From Photorhabdus cinerea (GTDB taxonomy: Bacteria; Pseudomonadota; Gammaproteobacteria; Enterobacterales; Enterobacteriaceae): DNA of 64,000 bases. The stretch is taken from assembly GCF_011189575.1 (NCBI RefSeq), contig NZ_PUJW01000009.1, forward strand, positions 1 through 64,000. Direction: 5' to 3'. The notes under the pieces were generated by a model that saw only the letters and a program-made list of their open reading frames with translations, was not told the origin of the DNA and ran no database searches. A program made the translations under genes and the position numbers. Of this stretch, positions 27,305 through 37,368 are shown one piece after another (position 1 is the stretch's first letter; each line of letters begins with the position of its first letter).

Positions 27305-29176
27305 TTATTCCTGTCCAGCTTCAGTTATTTTATGTTTCATTCTGCCGAGAATAGTACAGAATCCCTGCTCATCAATTGAAACAATATCTCCAGTGTCGTA
27401 CCAACCAGACTCGATATTCCCATACTCATCTTCCGCCAATGGTAGTTCCAAATGATTTGGATCTTCAACTCTCAGATACCCTTTCATCATATTCGGGCCT
27501 CGCAATTGCAAACATCCTCCTTCTTTGATACCTGCCACCGGTATCAAACGGAATTCCATTCCCGGCAAAATTCGCCCAACAGTACCTACTTTAGCCATCA
27601 TCGGCACATTTAATGCAACGACAGGAGCACACTCTGTCATGCCATACCCTTCCAAAATGCGAATACCGAATTTATCTTGCCAAACGCACTTAGTATTTTC
27701 AGAAAGCTTTTCAATACCGGACACAACATAGCGAAGACGTGCAAAATCATATGGATGAGCAAAATAGGCATAATTCTCTAGGACAGTGGATGTGCCTAAT
27801 AATACCGTGCAATTGCGTTCATATACCAGTTCTGGTACAACTCGATAGTGCAATGGATTTGGATAGAGAAATACCCGGCAGCCAGCTAATAAAGGAGTCA
27901 ATAGACCAACAGTCAATCCAAGTGCATGAAACAATGGTAGAGAAGACATAAAACGGTCAAGTGGATTGAAATCAGTGATAGTTCTTATCTGTTCCACATT
28001 TGCCAACAAACTGGAGTGACTATGAACGACCCCTTTGGGTATACCTTCTGAACCAGACGTAAATAATATCAAAGCATCATCATCTGGCTTTTGTGCCACC
28101 ATAGCTTGTTTCGGGAAAAAAAGGTGCCATAAGATCCATAACCTATCCAGAAAAGTAACCGTATCTCCCGAATCCTCAAGATAAACCCAGTTAACCCCAG
28201 TAACTTGTTCAGATAAATAAGCTAACTTCTCCTTTTTCAGAAACTGCCGGGAAGTCACAATAGTTTTGATACTGGCAATCGCTACCGCATTCTTCAATCC
28301 ATGACTGTCAGTTGTATAGTTTAGTAAAACCGGTATTCTTCCTCTCAAAGATGCCCCGAATATCGCAGCTACCATAATAGTGGCATTAGGTAAAAGAAAA
28401 CCAATCCGTTCCCCCTGACAGGTAAAACGCTGCAAAATACGACTGATACCCAGTGTTTTCTTGAGTAAGCTGTTATAGCTATCCTCTTTAAAAGAAATAT
28501 CTTCAATACAGGGCTTAAAACGGCCAAATCGCTTTTGTGCAGTCAGTAAAGATTCAAATATTGTTTCCTGTGGACGAGCGGCCATGCGTGCACTCATCAT
28601 TATTTCATGCAAACGCTCACCGGCTAAACGACGTCGTTGTTCCGAACTAGATGCATCCGGCATTGGTAACTGTGTGGCAGGCAGAATTTTTATTGTCACC
28701 TTCGGAAAAAGATGAAGTTTGAAGATACCTTTTAATCGACTAAATATCGTTTTTTCTAACCCTTCAATGCGGACAGGAACTACCACCGCTTCCGATATCG
28801 CTGCAATAAAAGCCGCACCATCATAGGTTTTCATCAAAGAACCGGTAACAGTAATTCTCCCTTCAGGGAAAACAACTATCGGCCGCCCTTTTTCTATTTC
28901 CTTGACCAATATCCTAACTGCCATTGGATTTATTGGATCTAAAGGAACTATCTCAACATAGCGCCTCACCAGTTTCATAAAACCACGATTTGCAATGCTA
29001 GAGTAGACAGCAAATACCGGCTTAGTTGGTAAAAAAAGTGTTAGTAAAACACCATCAAGAAAAGAGACATGATTAGGTGTGATAAGACATTTTGGGTAGG
29101 TAAATTGTTTAATATCCCCTTCTATTGTTAAACGAAACATTAAACGAAAAACAAACTTTAGAAATTTAAACAACAT
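27305..29176 (-). CDS. aas: acyltransferase/acyl-ACP synthetase Aas, C-terminally truncated
   Basis: Bifunctional 2-acylglycerophosphoethanolamine acyltransferase and acyl-ACP synthetase that repairs lysophospholipids. The 623 aa are about 95 shorter than E. coli Aas (719). The acyltransferase NHVSFLDG and FPEGR motifs, the adenylation LFTSGSEGIPKGV, GYGMTECAP and WYDTGD motifs are present, but the protein stops just after the GR hinge (sequence GRMKHKITEAGQE). The C-terminal subdomain with the catalytic Lys of the adenylate-forming family is gone. The stop is 5 bp before lplT, so this looks like a clean deletion, not a frameshift. Confidence 0.9.
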   Translation of the reverse strand: MLFKFLKFVFRLMFRLTIEGDIKQFTYPKCLITPNHVSFLDGVLLTLFLPTKPVFAVYSSIANRGFMKLVRRYVEIVPLDPINPMAVRILVKEIEKGRPIVVFPEGRITVTGSLMKTYDGAAFIAAISEAVVVPVRIEGLEKTIFSRLKGIFKLHLFPKVTIKILPATQLPMPDASSSEQRRRLAGERLHEIMMSARMAARPQETIFESLLTAQKRFGRFKPCIEDISFKEDSYNSLLKKTLGISRILQRFTCQGERIGFLLPNATIMVAAIFGASLRGRIPVLLNYTTDSHGLKNAVAIASIKTIVTSRQFLKKEKLAYLSEQVTGVNWVYLEDSGDTVTFLDRLWILWHLFFPKQAMVAQKPDDDALILFTSGSEGIPKGVVHSHSSLLANVEQIRTITDFNPLDRFMSSLPLFHALGLTVGLLTPLLAGCRVFLYPNPLHYRVVPELVYERNCTVLLGTSTVLENYAYFAHPYDFARLRYVVSGIEKLSENTKCVWQDKFGIRILEGYGMTECAPVVALNVPMMAKVGTVGRILPGMEFRLIPVAGIKEGGCLQLRGPNMMKGYLRVEDPNHLELPLAEDEYGNIESGWYDTGDIVSIDEQGFCTILGRMKHKITEAGQE

Positions 29177-29285
29177 ATCCGTATCTCAGCCCATTTGAAA
29201 AATAAATAGAAAATACTATAGATACTATTTATTGTTCGATACTGTAATATTCTTATTTTTCAAATAAAAAAATTCTCGAACAACG

Positions 29286-29810
29286 TCAGGAGATTACTCT
29301 GGGAAGAATAATTTCTTTTACATAAGCTGTAATTTTTTCCGGTGAAAGTTGCGCATTAATAATATGATTTGCACATTCACAATAGAGCTTTTCCCTTGCG
29401 GCAAGCACTTCTTCCATTTCTTCAACGATAGATTTTCCTGTCAAACTGGGACGTTGAGTATTTTCCGGCTGCTGCATCAATCGTTCAGCTAATATATCAG
29501 CTGAAGCCTGAAGATAAATCACCGTACCATTTTGTTGCATATATCGGCGATTTTCAGTTGAAAGAATGATCCCTCCACCAGTAGAAATAACGCGTTTTCT
29601 TTGACTAACTTGTTGTAAAGCCTCACTTTCTAAGTGCCTAAATTGTTGCCACCCTTGTTGGTTAACAATATCCGCAATTGTCATATTACTGGTTTGTTGA
29701 ATATGATGATCGGTGTCAATAAATGTGTACGATAATTCATTCGCTAATAGTTTTCCAACTGTCGTTTTTCCTGCTCCACGTGCACCTACAATAAACAATA
29801 TTTGGTTCAT
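29286..29810 (-). CDS. aroL: shikimate kinase II AroL
   Basis: Phosphorylates shikimate in chorismate synthesis. The 174 aa equal E. coli AroL in length. The P-loop GARGAGKTT, the shikimate-binding DTD and GGGIIL motifs and the lid RPSLTGK are all visible. Assigned to AroL rather than AroK from the overall match. It is a single gene. A TyrR-like site lies upstream at 29861-29878. Its presence complements aroF-tyrA and pheA in the same window. Confidence 0.92.
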   Translation of the reverse strand: MNQILFIVGARGAGKTTVGKLLANELSYTFIDTDHHIQQTSNMTIADIVNQQGWQQFRHLESEALQQVSQRKRVISTGGGIILSTENRRYMQQNGTVIYLQASADILAERLMQQPENTQRPSLTGKSIVEEMEEVLAAREKLYCECANHIINAQLSPEKITAYVKEIILPRVIS

Positions 29811-29860
29811 TGCTTGATATCCTTGGTAAATTTCATCATTAAAAATATATTAACACCCAT

Positions 29861-29878
29861 AGTAACCAATACTTTACA
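29861..29878 (-). promoter_or_regulatory. possible TyrR box upstream of aroL
   Basis: Minus strand TGTAAA-GTATTG-GTTACT matches TGTAAA-N6-TTTACA at 10 of 12 positions, 50 bp before the aroL start. aroL is a TyrR target in E. coli. Confidence 0.5.
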
Positions 29879-29982
29879 TTAACGTAAAATCAAAAGTTAA
29901 TATATGAAAAAAGCTACCCCAAGGCATGATTCTATTGATACCTCAATTAATCAAATACACTTTTGGGGTAATAATAAGCAGA

Positions 29983-31236
29983 TCATTCACGAATTAGATC
30001 ATCACCATAACCAACCCATTTATATGTAGTTAGCGCATCTAACCCCATTGGGCCACGAGAATGTAATTTCTGAGTGCTGACTGCAACCTCAGCCCCCAAA
30101 CCGAATTGCCCACCATCAGTAAAGCGAGTACTCGCATTCACATAAACCGCTGCGGAATCCACCTGACGAACAAAATAGTCAGCATTGTGCAAAGATTGCG
30201 TCAGAATCGCATCAGAGTGGGATGTACCGTATGTACGGATATGGTTAATTGCCCGCTCAATATCACTGACAATTTCCACATTCATATCTAAAGATAGCCA
30301 TTCATCACTGTAATCTGCTTCTGTCACATCCACGACCTTAGCAGGACCTTCTTGCAAAAATGCCATTGCTGACTTACTAGCATGGAGGGTAACACCCTGT
30401 TCTTTCATGTTTTTGCTCAATGCAGGCAAAAAGTCTGCCGCGATCTTCTCATGTACCAGCAAAGTTTCCAAAGCATTACAGGCGCTTGGGCGTTGCACCT
30501 TAGCATTAGTGATTACAGTCAATGCCTGATTAAAATCAACACTTTCATCGACAAAAATATGGCAGACACCAATACCACCAGTGATAACCGGAATAGTTGA
30601 TTGCTCGCGGCACAGTTTATGCAACCCACCACCACCACGCGGGATCAACATATCCACATAACGATCCATTTTCAGTAGCTGAATGACTAACTCACGATCC
30701 GGTTTATCTATCGCCTGTACTGCTGCGGCAGGCAATCCACTCTGTTCAAGTGCGCGCTGAATCACTTTAACTGTTGCCTGGTTGGTGTTGTGAGTTTCCT
30801 TGCCACCACGCAAAATAACCGCATTACCTGTTTTCAAACACAGAGATGCAACGTCAATAGTGACATTAGGACGCGCTTCATAAATCACCCCAACCACACC
30901 AAGGGGTACACGACGACGCTCCAGCTTCAGACCACTATCAAGCAAACTGCCATCAATTATCTGTCCAACCGGATCAGATAAACGGCATACCTGGCGAACA
31001 TCATTAGCGATCACTGTCAAACGTTCAGATGTCAGTAACAGACGATCCAACAATGCTTCATGCATCCCCTGTTCACGGGCCTGAATCATATCAAGCTGAT
31101 TAGCTTCGAGAATGACTGCACTTTCCTGCTCCAGCAAATCTGCAATGTGGATTAATACCTGATTTTTCTGTTTTGTATTTAGCTGTGCCAGTTGCCATGA
31201 GGCTTCTCTGGCAGCCTTTCCCATTTGTTCTAACAT
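29983..31236 (-). CDS. proA: gamma-glutamyl phosphate reductase
   Basis: NADPH-dependent conversion of glutamyl-5-phosphate to the semialdehyde, second step of proline synthesis. The 417 aa match E. coli ProA. The aldehyde-dehydrogenase-type catalytic Cys lies in QRPSACNALETLLVH, and the GVIYEARPNVTID motif is present. It follows proB by 9 bp. Confidence 0.98.
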   Translation of the reverse strand: MLEQMGKAAREASWQLAQLNTKQKNQVLIHIADLLEQESAVILEANQLDMIQAREQGMHEALLDRLLLTSERLTVIANDVRQVCRLSDPVGQIIDGSLLDSGLKLERRRVPLGVVGVIYEARPNVTIDVASLCLKTGNAVILRGGKETHNTNQATVKVIQRALEQSGLPAAAVQAIDKPDRELVIQLLKMDRYVDMLIPRGGGGLHKLCREQSTIPVITGGIGVCHIFVDESVDFNQALTVITNAKVQRPSACNALETLLVHEKIAADFLPALSKNMKEQGVTLHASKSAMAFLQEGPAKVVDVTEADYSDEWLSLDMNVEIVSDIERAINHIRTYGTSHSDAILTQSLHNADYFVRQVDSAAVYVNASTRFTDGGQFGLGAEVAVSTQKLHSRGPMGLDALTTYKWVGYGDDLIRE

Positions 31237-31245
31237 TATGAATCC

Positions 31246-32349
31246 TTAACTCACAATCATGTCGTCACGATGAACCGCAACAGCACCATATTCATAACCG
31301 AGGATTTGGCTTATCTGCTGTGAATGATGACCGGCAATCAAGCGCAAAGCATCACTATTATAGCGGCTAACACCATGTGCCAAATCCTTACCAGACAGAC
31401 TACGAATGCGGATAACCTCTCCACGGGAGAAATTACCTTTAATATTTTTAATCCCTTTCGGTAACAAAGAACTCCCTTTCTCACATATTGCAGTTCCAGC
31501 ACCATGGTCAACAATAATTTCACCCGCAGGAGGTGCGCCAAAAATCCAACGTTTACGGTTTTCCAGCGGGCTTACCAACCCATGGAAGCGAGTACCTACT
31601 GGGTTACCTTCAATGACATCAGAGATAACATCAGGTTTGCGGCCCGCTGCAATAATCACATCAATACCGGCACGACCTGCAATCCCCGCTGCCTGGAGTT
31701 TGGTCGCCATGCCACCCGTCCCCAACCCAGAAACACTATCACCAGCAACCATGCGTAACTCATCACTGATGTCATAAACTTCCTGGATAAGTTCTGCATT
31801 TGGATTGCTACGTGGATCAGCGGTATATAACCCTTCAATATCAGTCAGCAATAACAGCTTATCTGCTCCCCCCAAAATTGCTGCCAGTGCAGATAGGTTA
31901 TCATTATCACCAACTTTAATTTCGGCAGTAGCAACTGCATCATTTTCATTGATTACAGGAACAATGCGATTATCAAGCAAAGCATGTAGAGTATCTCTGG
32001 CATTTAAAAAACGCTCACGATCTTCCAAATCTGCACGAGTCAATAGCATCTGTCCAACATGAATGCCATAAATAGAAAAAAGTTGTTCCCATAACTGAAT
32101 CAACCGGCTTTGACCTACCGCAGCCAATAATTGTTTAGAAGCAATAGTAGCAGGCAAATCCGGGTACCCTAGATGTTCCCGACCTGCCGCAATAGCACCG
32201 GAAGTCACAATAATAATGCGATGGCCTTTTTCATGTTGCTGAACACATTGACGTACAAGCTCCACAATATGAGCTCGATTAAGACGACGCGATCCACCAG
32301 TCAGTACACTTGTTCCCAGTTTCACAACCAATGTTTGGCTGCTATTCAT
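31246..32349 (-). CDS. proB: glutamate 5-kinase
   Basis: First, proline-inhibited step of proline synthesis. The 367 aa have an amino-acid kinase domain (VVKLGTSVLTGG, VINENDAVATAEIKVGDND) and a C-terminal PUA domain (from about residue 275, GEIIVDHGAGTAI). It is the first gene of proB-proA. In E. coli phoE and crl separate proB from frsA. Here only a 238-bp spacer without a gene does (32350-32587). Confidence 0.98.
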   Translation of the reverse strand: MNSSQTLVVKLGTSVLTGGSRRLNRAHIVELVRQCVQQHEKGHRIIIVTSGAIAAGREHLGYPDLPATIASKQLLAAVGQSRLIQLWEQLFSIYGIHVGQMLLTRADLEDRERFLNARDTLHALLDNRIVPVINENDAVATAEIKVGDNDNLSALAAILGGADKLLLLTDIEGLYTADPRSNPNAELIQEVYDISDELRMVAGDSVSGLGTGGMATKLQAAGIAGRAGIDVIIAAGRKPDVISDVIEGNPVGTRFHGLVSPLENRKRWIFGAPPAGEIIVDHGAGTAICEKGSSLLPKGIKNIKGNFSRGEVIRIRSLSGKDLAHGVSRYNSDALRLIAGHHSQQISQILGYEYGAVAVHRDDMIVS

Positions 32350-32587
32350 TATATTTCTGCCATTATATTTAATTCGAAAAAAACAGTGTTCAGTTTTAAC
32401 AGGAGAGAAGCGTTATGCCAACAGACATAATGCTAAATCGAAAAAATGTTAGCTCAAAACAAGCTTATGCTATTAATTTCAGCTGAAACTTTCAGAACGC
32501 ACTGTTTTAATTTGCAAGAGTCAGTAGCTTCGATAAAGCATTTAAGGGAATCCTATAAATTGTTTAAAAATCATCAAGTAAGAACGA

Positions 32588-33838
32588 TTAATAACAGATT
32601 TTATTTTTCAACCATTGGCTGGTTTTTTGTAATGCCTGATCGAAACTGCTGTAAACAGGAGTCGTCGGAATAGCCAGTAATTTGCTGTCCATAGATGACA
32701 TTGCTATCAGCTTCGATTCTTCTTTCGGGCTAAAAATATCATTCTGCCAGTAACCAGCAAACATCGGAACAGGACAACGCCGGCCTAACAAACCTTGTTT
32801 TTTAAGAGAATAACAACTGAGTTCGAGACGAAACGCATTTTCATCCACATTATAAATACCCAACCTACTGGCAAACATATCAAGATACATTGCCGGAGCA
32901 TTTTGTTGGCGTTCAACACTATTGAGCCATTCATGAACAATAGCACCAAGAACCGCAATACCTTTAATATGTTTAGCTTCCAAATAGGCTAACCGGACAG
33001 CAACATTAGCACCAAAACGGAAACCAAAAATGCCAACCCGGGTATGGTCAATCCAGGGGATTTCACTCAATTGATGGATGACTTGCTGATGAAGAGTGCA
33101 GGTATCTTGTGTCAGCTTTAGCCGTGAAGAGTGACCAATTGAAGGCATATCCACCGTCAGCATGGCAAACCCGAGAGGAGCCAAATAATCACGGAATAGC
33201 CGATAATAATCACTTTGCAAATTATCTAAACTACCACAAACCAAAATGGTTGGAGACGGCCCTTGCGCTTGTTGAGGCAAGTGAAGGAAACCGGTCACAC
33301 AACTGCCTTCTCTCAGTTTGAACTCTATTTTCCTCAACTGATAATCAGAGCAATGAGCTGCATTTTCATAAGCTTTATTTGCCAAAATAACGGCCTGCTG
33401 AGACAACTCATCACCTTTAAGATGAGGATAACCGGCAATACTATACAAGTTGGCTGCTTTCAACCAAAAACTACCAGCTTCTGGAGTTTGTCCTGTCTGC
33501 AATGCTTTCTGTTGCCAGAACATAGCCTGATGTGACCACTCAAAAACCCAGTTACCTTTACGATACCCAACCACAGTATCCAATAAATCATCATTACTGC
33601 GTTGGGAACTTGTTATGGCAATCCGGCACAGTACTTCTTCTATTTCAAACGGATCAATTCCTCGCCAAATCCACATCAGTCGGTTAATCATACGATACCA
33701 GCGCCCGTGGCTATTACCGTCCAACGTATTGTAATTACCAGCAATCAATCGGGGATAACGGTGCTTTACCAGCGTAGAAGTTTCCTGATGTTTTTGCCTT
33801 GGCTTAAAAAGTGATTCTGAAAGGTTCTGATTTGCCAT
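32588..33838 (-). CDS. frsA: FrsA family alpha/beta hydrolase
   Basis: Soluble protein of 416 aa aligning with E. coli FrsA (414 aa): MANQNLSESLFKPRQKHQETST, HWYRMINRLMWIWRG-like segment near 60, GFRFGANVAVRLAYLE at the nucleophile-elbow position. FrsA was described as a partner of EIIA-Glc that shifts metabolism toward fermentation, and esterase and other activities have been discussed. The usual Ser of GxSxG is Arg-Phe here (GFRFG), as in E. coli. It follows gpt by 14 bp, as in E. coli. Confidence 0.94.
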   Translation of the reverse strand: MANQNLSESLFKPRQKHQETSTLVKHRYPRLIAGNYNTLDGNSHGRWYRMINRLMWIWRGIDPFEIEEVLCRIAITSSQRSNDDLLDTVVGYRKGNWVFEWSHQAMFWQQKALQTGQTPEAGSFWLKAANLYSIAGYPHLKGDELSQQAVILANKAYENAAHCSDYQLRKIEFKLREGSCVTGFLHLPQQAQGPSPTILVCGSLDNLQSDYYRLFRDYLAPLGFAMLTVDMPSIGHSSRLKLTQDTCTLHQQVIHQLSEIPWIDHTRVGIFGFRFGANVAVRLAYLEAKHIKGIAVLGAIVHEWLNSVERQQNAPAMYLDMFASRLGIYNVDENAFRLELSCYSLKKQGLLGRRCPVPMFAGYWQNDIFSPKEESKLIAMSSMDSKLLAIPTTPVYSSFDQALQKTSQWLKNKICY

Positions 33839-33852
33839 AACAAATGCTAACT

Positions 33853-34314
33853 TTACTTACCTTCACAAATTGGTGGAACGAATACTACACCCATATCCCA
33901 AGGTTGCTCAATCCAGGTATCTTGTGGAATATCAATAATATAATCATCAACCAAAGGACGACCTGCCGGTTTTGCAAAAATAGTCACAAAATGAGCTTTT
34001 GGATACATTTCACGAATAGCCTGAGCTGTGCCACCAGTGTCAACTAAATCATCTACAACGATGAAACCTTCACCATCACCTTCTGCTTTCTTCAATATTT
34101 GCAGCCCACGCTGATTATTATGGTCATAACTAGAAATACAGACTGTATCTACATGACGGATACCCAGTTCACGCGCAAGGAGCGCCCCAGGTACAAGGCC
34201 CCCACGACTGACAGCAATGATGCCTTTCCACTGTTCGACAGGAAGCAAACGTTGTGCCAATTTACGGGCATGCACTTGCAACATATCCCAGGTTACGACG
34301 TATTTTTCGCTCAT
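33853..34314 (-). CDS. gpt: xanthine-guanine phosphoribosyltransferase Gpt
   Basis: Salvages guanine and xanthine with PRPP. The 153 aa start MSEKYVVTWDMLQ and include the PRPP-binding FIVVDDLVDTGGTA. ATG 34314 is chosen because it matches E. coli. A longer in-frame start six codons upstream is not needed. It is divergent from pepD and forms an operon with frsA. Confidence 0.98.
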   Translation of the reverse strand: MSEKYVVTWDMLQVHARKLAQRLLPVEQWKGIIAVSRGGLVPGALLARELGIRHVDTVCISSYDHNNQRGLQILKKAEGDGEGFIVVDDLVDTGGTAQAIREMYPKAHFVTIFAKPAGRPLVDDYIIDIPQDTWIEQPWDMGVVFVPPICEGK

Positions 34315-34570
34315 AAGAATTGATCCCGGCAACTAAGAATATTTCAGAAAAGATTTTTTGCAGAAAAAAGTTGCGCGAGATTATAGTGATTTAGGTGAGC
34401 AAAAACCAGCAGAAACAGGGAATCGACGAATCATATTATTCTGACCAAAAGAAAGTGGTATTCTGAGTTTAATAGCATCATAACGTTAATAGCTCGTAAT
34501 AATAAAATCTATATCTCAGGTAGAGATTAGTATTTTCATCTTATTGAAATGCAGTCACAGGAGATTCGTC

Positions 34571-36031
34571 GTGTCAGAATTATCACAATTATCCCCTCAA
34601 CCTCTATGGGACATCTTTGCCAAAATCTGCTCTATTCCTCACCCTTCTTATCATGAAGAAGCGCTGGCAACCCACATTGTGCAATGGGCGCAAGAGAAAC
34701 ACTTACATGTTGAACGTGATCTGGTTGGCAACATTCTGATCAGAAAACCCGCTAGTAAAGGGCTGGAAAATCGTAAAGCGGTTGTCCTGCAAGCACATCT
34801 TGATATGGTGCCGCAAAAAAACAACGATACAGAGCACAATTTCACAAAAGATCCTATCCGTCCTTATATTGATGGTGAATGGGTTACTGCACAAGGTACA
34901 ACATTAGGAGCCGATAACGGTATTGGCCTGGCATCAGCATTGGCAGTGCTGGCTGATGACAATGTCAAGCATGGCCCGCTGGAAGTTTTATTGACCATGA
35001 CGGAAGAAACCGGAATGGATGGCGCGTTTGGCCTGCAACCGGGTTGGCTTCAGGCTGATATCTTGATCAATACCGATTCAGAAGAAGAAGGCGAGATCTA
35101 CATGGGTTGTGCTGGAGGCATCGATTTCACCACAACTTTAACTCTGACTCGTGAATCTATTCCAGCTAACTACAAAACACTGAAGCTGACAATCAAAGGT
35201 CTCAAAGGCGGACATTCCGGTTGTGATATTCATTTGGGACTGGGTAATGCCAACAAACTTCTGGCACGATTCCTTGCCACCCATACTGAGGAATTGGAGC
35301 TAAAACTGCTCGATTTCCAGGGCGGTACTCTGCGTAATGCCATTCCTCGTGAAGGCCATGCTATTGTTGCCATCCCCGCCGATAAAGCAGCATTGCTTAC
35401 TCAACTGAAAGATAAATACCTTGGCATACTGAAAAACGAATATGCCATAGTCGAGAAGAACCTGACTATATTGCTGGAAGAAGTTGAAACCGATATTCAA
35501 TCATTAACTGATGACTGCCAAAACCGTTTTATCTCATTACTAAACAGTACTCCCAATGGTGTTATCCGTATGAGTGATATCATCAAAGGTGTGGTAGAAA
35601 CCTCGCTAAACGTGGGCGTTGTTGGTATGGAACAAGATAAGGTAAACATTATTTACTTAATCCGTTCGCTTATCGATAGCGGCAAATCTTATGTCATCAG
35701 TATGCTCTCTTCTCTGGCCAAACTATCAAATGCTGGGATTTCCGCTAAAGGTGATTATCCCGGCTGGCAGCCAGATGCAAATTCCCCAGTAATGCATTTG
35801 GTACGTGAAACTTATCAACAGCTATTCGATAAGACACCTAATATTATGGTGATTCACGCAGGACTAGAATGTGGATTGTTCAAGAAACCTTATCCTGATA
35901 TGGACATGGTATCCATCGGGCCAACTATCACAGGCGCTCACTCCCCTGACGAACAGGTTCACATTAAGAGTGTCGGGCAATATTGGCAACTGCTGACCGC
36001 AGTCCTGAAAGCCATTCCTGAAAAAGTTTAA
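34571..36031 (+). CDS. pepD: cytosol nonspecific dipeptidase (aminoacyl-histidine dipeptidase) PepD
   Basis: M20-family metallopeptidase that cleaves Xaa-His and other dipeptides. The 486 aa have metal-binding motifs LQAHLDMVPQ, GADNGIGLA, TMTEETGMDG and DSEEEGEIYMG. The start is GTG 34571, preceded by AGGAG at ideal spacing and giving the E. coli-like MSELSQLSPQPLWDIF. The longer frame upstream lacks a ribosome site. It is divergent from gpt. Confidence 0.97.
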   Translation: MSELSQLSPQPLWDIFAKICSIPHPSYHEEALATHIVQWAQEKHLHVERDLVGNILIRKPASKGLENRKAVVLQAHLDMVPQKNNDTEHNFTKDPIRPYIDGEWVTAQGTTLGADNGIGLASALAVLADDNVKHGPLEVLLTMTEETGMDGAFGLQPGWLQADILINTDSEEEGEIYMGCAGGIDFTTTLTLTRESIPANYKTLKLTIKGLKGGHSGCDIHLGLGNANKLLARFLATHTEELELKLLDFQGGTLRNAIPREGHAIVAIPADKAALLTQLKDKYLGILKNEYAIVEKNLTILLEEVETDIQSLTDDCQNRFISLLNSTPNGVIRMSDIIKGVVETSLNVGVVGMEQDKVNIIYLIRSLIDSGKSYVISMLSSLAKLSNAGISAKGDYPGWQPDANSPVMHLVRETYQQLFDKTPNIMVIHAGLECGLFKKPYPDMDMVSIGPTITGAHSPDEQVHIKSVGQYWQLLTAVLKAIPEKV

Positions 36032-36067
36032 TCAGCCCTCCCCTGCCTCGACGTGATGGTAGGGGAA

Positions 36068-37123
36068 TTACCATTCAAGCAAAAGTTGCCGCTCAATTTC
36101 CGGGTCCTGCAAAGTCACGTGCAAACCAACTAAACGAACTCCACGTCCTTCCCGGCGAGATGTCCATGTTTTTTGAGCCAATTGCAGTAAATCTTGTTTA
36201 TCCAGTAGTGGATGAACATGCTCCTGAGTTGTTAGTTGAAAATCATCAAATTTCAGTTTAACCCCCTGACGGGCAATCCGCAGATCAGGTTTAACATGAC
36301 TCAATCGTTTTTCTAATTCCAGATATAAACTTTCTATTAGTTCTGTGCACTGTTCCCATTGATGAATATCTCTTGCAAGTGTCCGTTCCACACCTATTGA
36401 TTTTCGCAGACGGTCTGGATTCACCAATCGCTCATCAATACCGTGACAACGATCGCAAAGTACCTGACCAAATTTCCCCAACTGTTTCACCAAAACAATT
36501 ACGTCATATTTTTGTACATCAGAACAGGTTTCCAGCCCCATATTAACCAGCCGTTGTACCATGACTTTGCCAACCCCCGGAATTTTTCGCAAAGGTAAAA
36601 CCTTAACAAAATCAGCCACTCGATCAGGAGGGATGACATACTGTCCATTCGGTTTATTAATATCAGAAGCGATTTTTGCCAAAAATTTCACCGGTGCAAT
36701 ACCGGCTGATGCCGTCAATTGTAATTCATCAAAGATGGCTTTACGGATCTCCAGTGCGATAAGAGTGGCAGACCCATAACAATGATGACTATCAGTAACA
36801 TCCAGATAAGCTTCATCCAATGACAGAGGCTCTATCCACTCAGTATAACGAGAAAATATCTGGCGGATATGCTGGGAAACCTCCTTATACAGTGCCATAC
36901 GCCCTGGAAGAACCTTGAGCTGAGGACAGAGTTTCAACGCCATTGCAGTAGACATTGCACTATGTACCCCAAAACGACGGGCAGGATAATTAGCCGTGCT
37001 GATAACTCCCCGTTTGTCTGCGCTGCCACCCACAGCGACTGGAACATGACGAAGTGACGGATTATCACGCATTTCAATAGCCGCGTAGAAGCAATCCATA
37101 TCAATATGAATAATCTTTCGCAT
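36068..37123 (-). CDS. dinB: DNA polymerase IV
   Basis: Y-family translesion polymerase. The 351 aa have palm motifs IIHIDMDCFYAAIE and SLDEAYLDVT carrying the catalytic Asp/Glu, a helix-hairpin-helix PGVGKVMVQRL and the C-terminal clamp-binding tail ending LLLEW. Its SOS box is at 37148-37163. It marks the right end of the conserved backbone, and the genes beyond are accessory. Confidence 0.97.
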   Translation of the reverse strand: MRKIIHIDMDCFYAAIEMRDNPSLRHVPVAVGGSADKRGVISTANYPARRFGVHSAMSTAMALKLCPQLKVLPGRMALYKEVSQHIRQIFSRYTEWIEPLSLDEAYLDVTDSHHCYGSATLIALEIRKAIFDELQLTASAGIAPVKFLAKIASDINKPNGQYVIPPDRVADFVKVLPLRKIPGVGKVMVQRLVNMGLETCSDVQKYDVIVLVKQLGKFGQVLCDRCHGIDERLVNPDRLRKSIGVERTLARDIHQWEQCTELIESLYLELEKRLSHVKPDLRIARQGVKLKFDDFQLTTQEHVHPLLDKQDLLQLAQKTWTSRREGRGVRLVGLHVTLQDPEIERQLLLEW

Positions 37124-37147
37124 TCTGCTTTAGCCTATCACTAATAA

Positions 37148-37163
37148 CTGTATAAACATACAG
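37148..37163 (-). promoter_or_regulatory. LexA (SOS) box of dinB
   Basis: CTGTATAAACATACAG fits CTGT-N8-ACAG perfectly and is 24 bp upstream of the dinB start codon. Confidence 0.93.
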
Positions 37164-37268
37164 ATTAAAAATATTAAGATCAATCAAATAACAAAATCAA
37201 GAGCACAGTATTGTTCCTGTGAAAAGGCGTTCTAAGTTGGGTTTTAAAAATCTTTTGATCAACAAGGC

Positions 37269-37296
37269 AAAAAGTTAATAACGGTATTAACTTTTT
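37269..37296. terminator. inverted repeat, terminator-like
   Basis: AAAAAGTTAATA-ACGG-TATTAACTTTTT, a perfect 12-bp stem with tetraloop, A run on one side and T run on the other. It lies between divergent dinB and the receptor gene, so it could be an operator or the remains of a terminator from a lost gene. Confidence 0.5.
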
Positions 37297-37368
37297 CTGC
37301 CCGATTCTCTTTGTGAAGTGACCTACTAAGTATAGTTATTTTATTTAGTGATATTTCATGGGGTGATT

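Noticed and set aside
26100..29176. aas and lplT considered as one fused gene, as known in some bacteria
   Set aside because: A TAA stop ends aas 5 bp before the GTG of lplT, and the two frames are separate.
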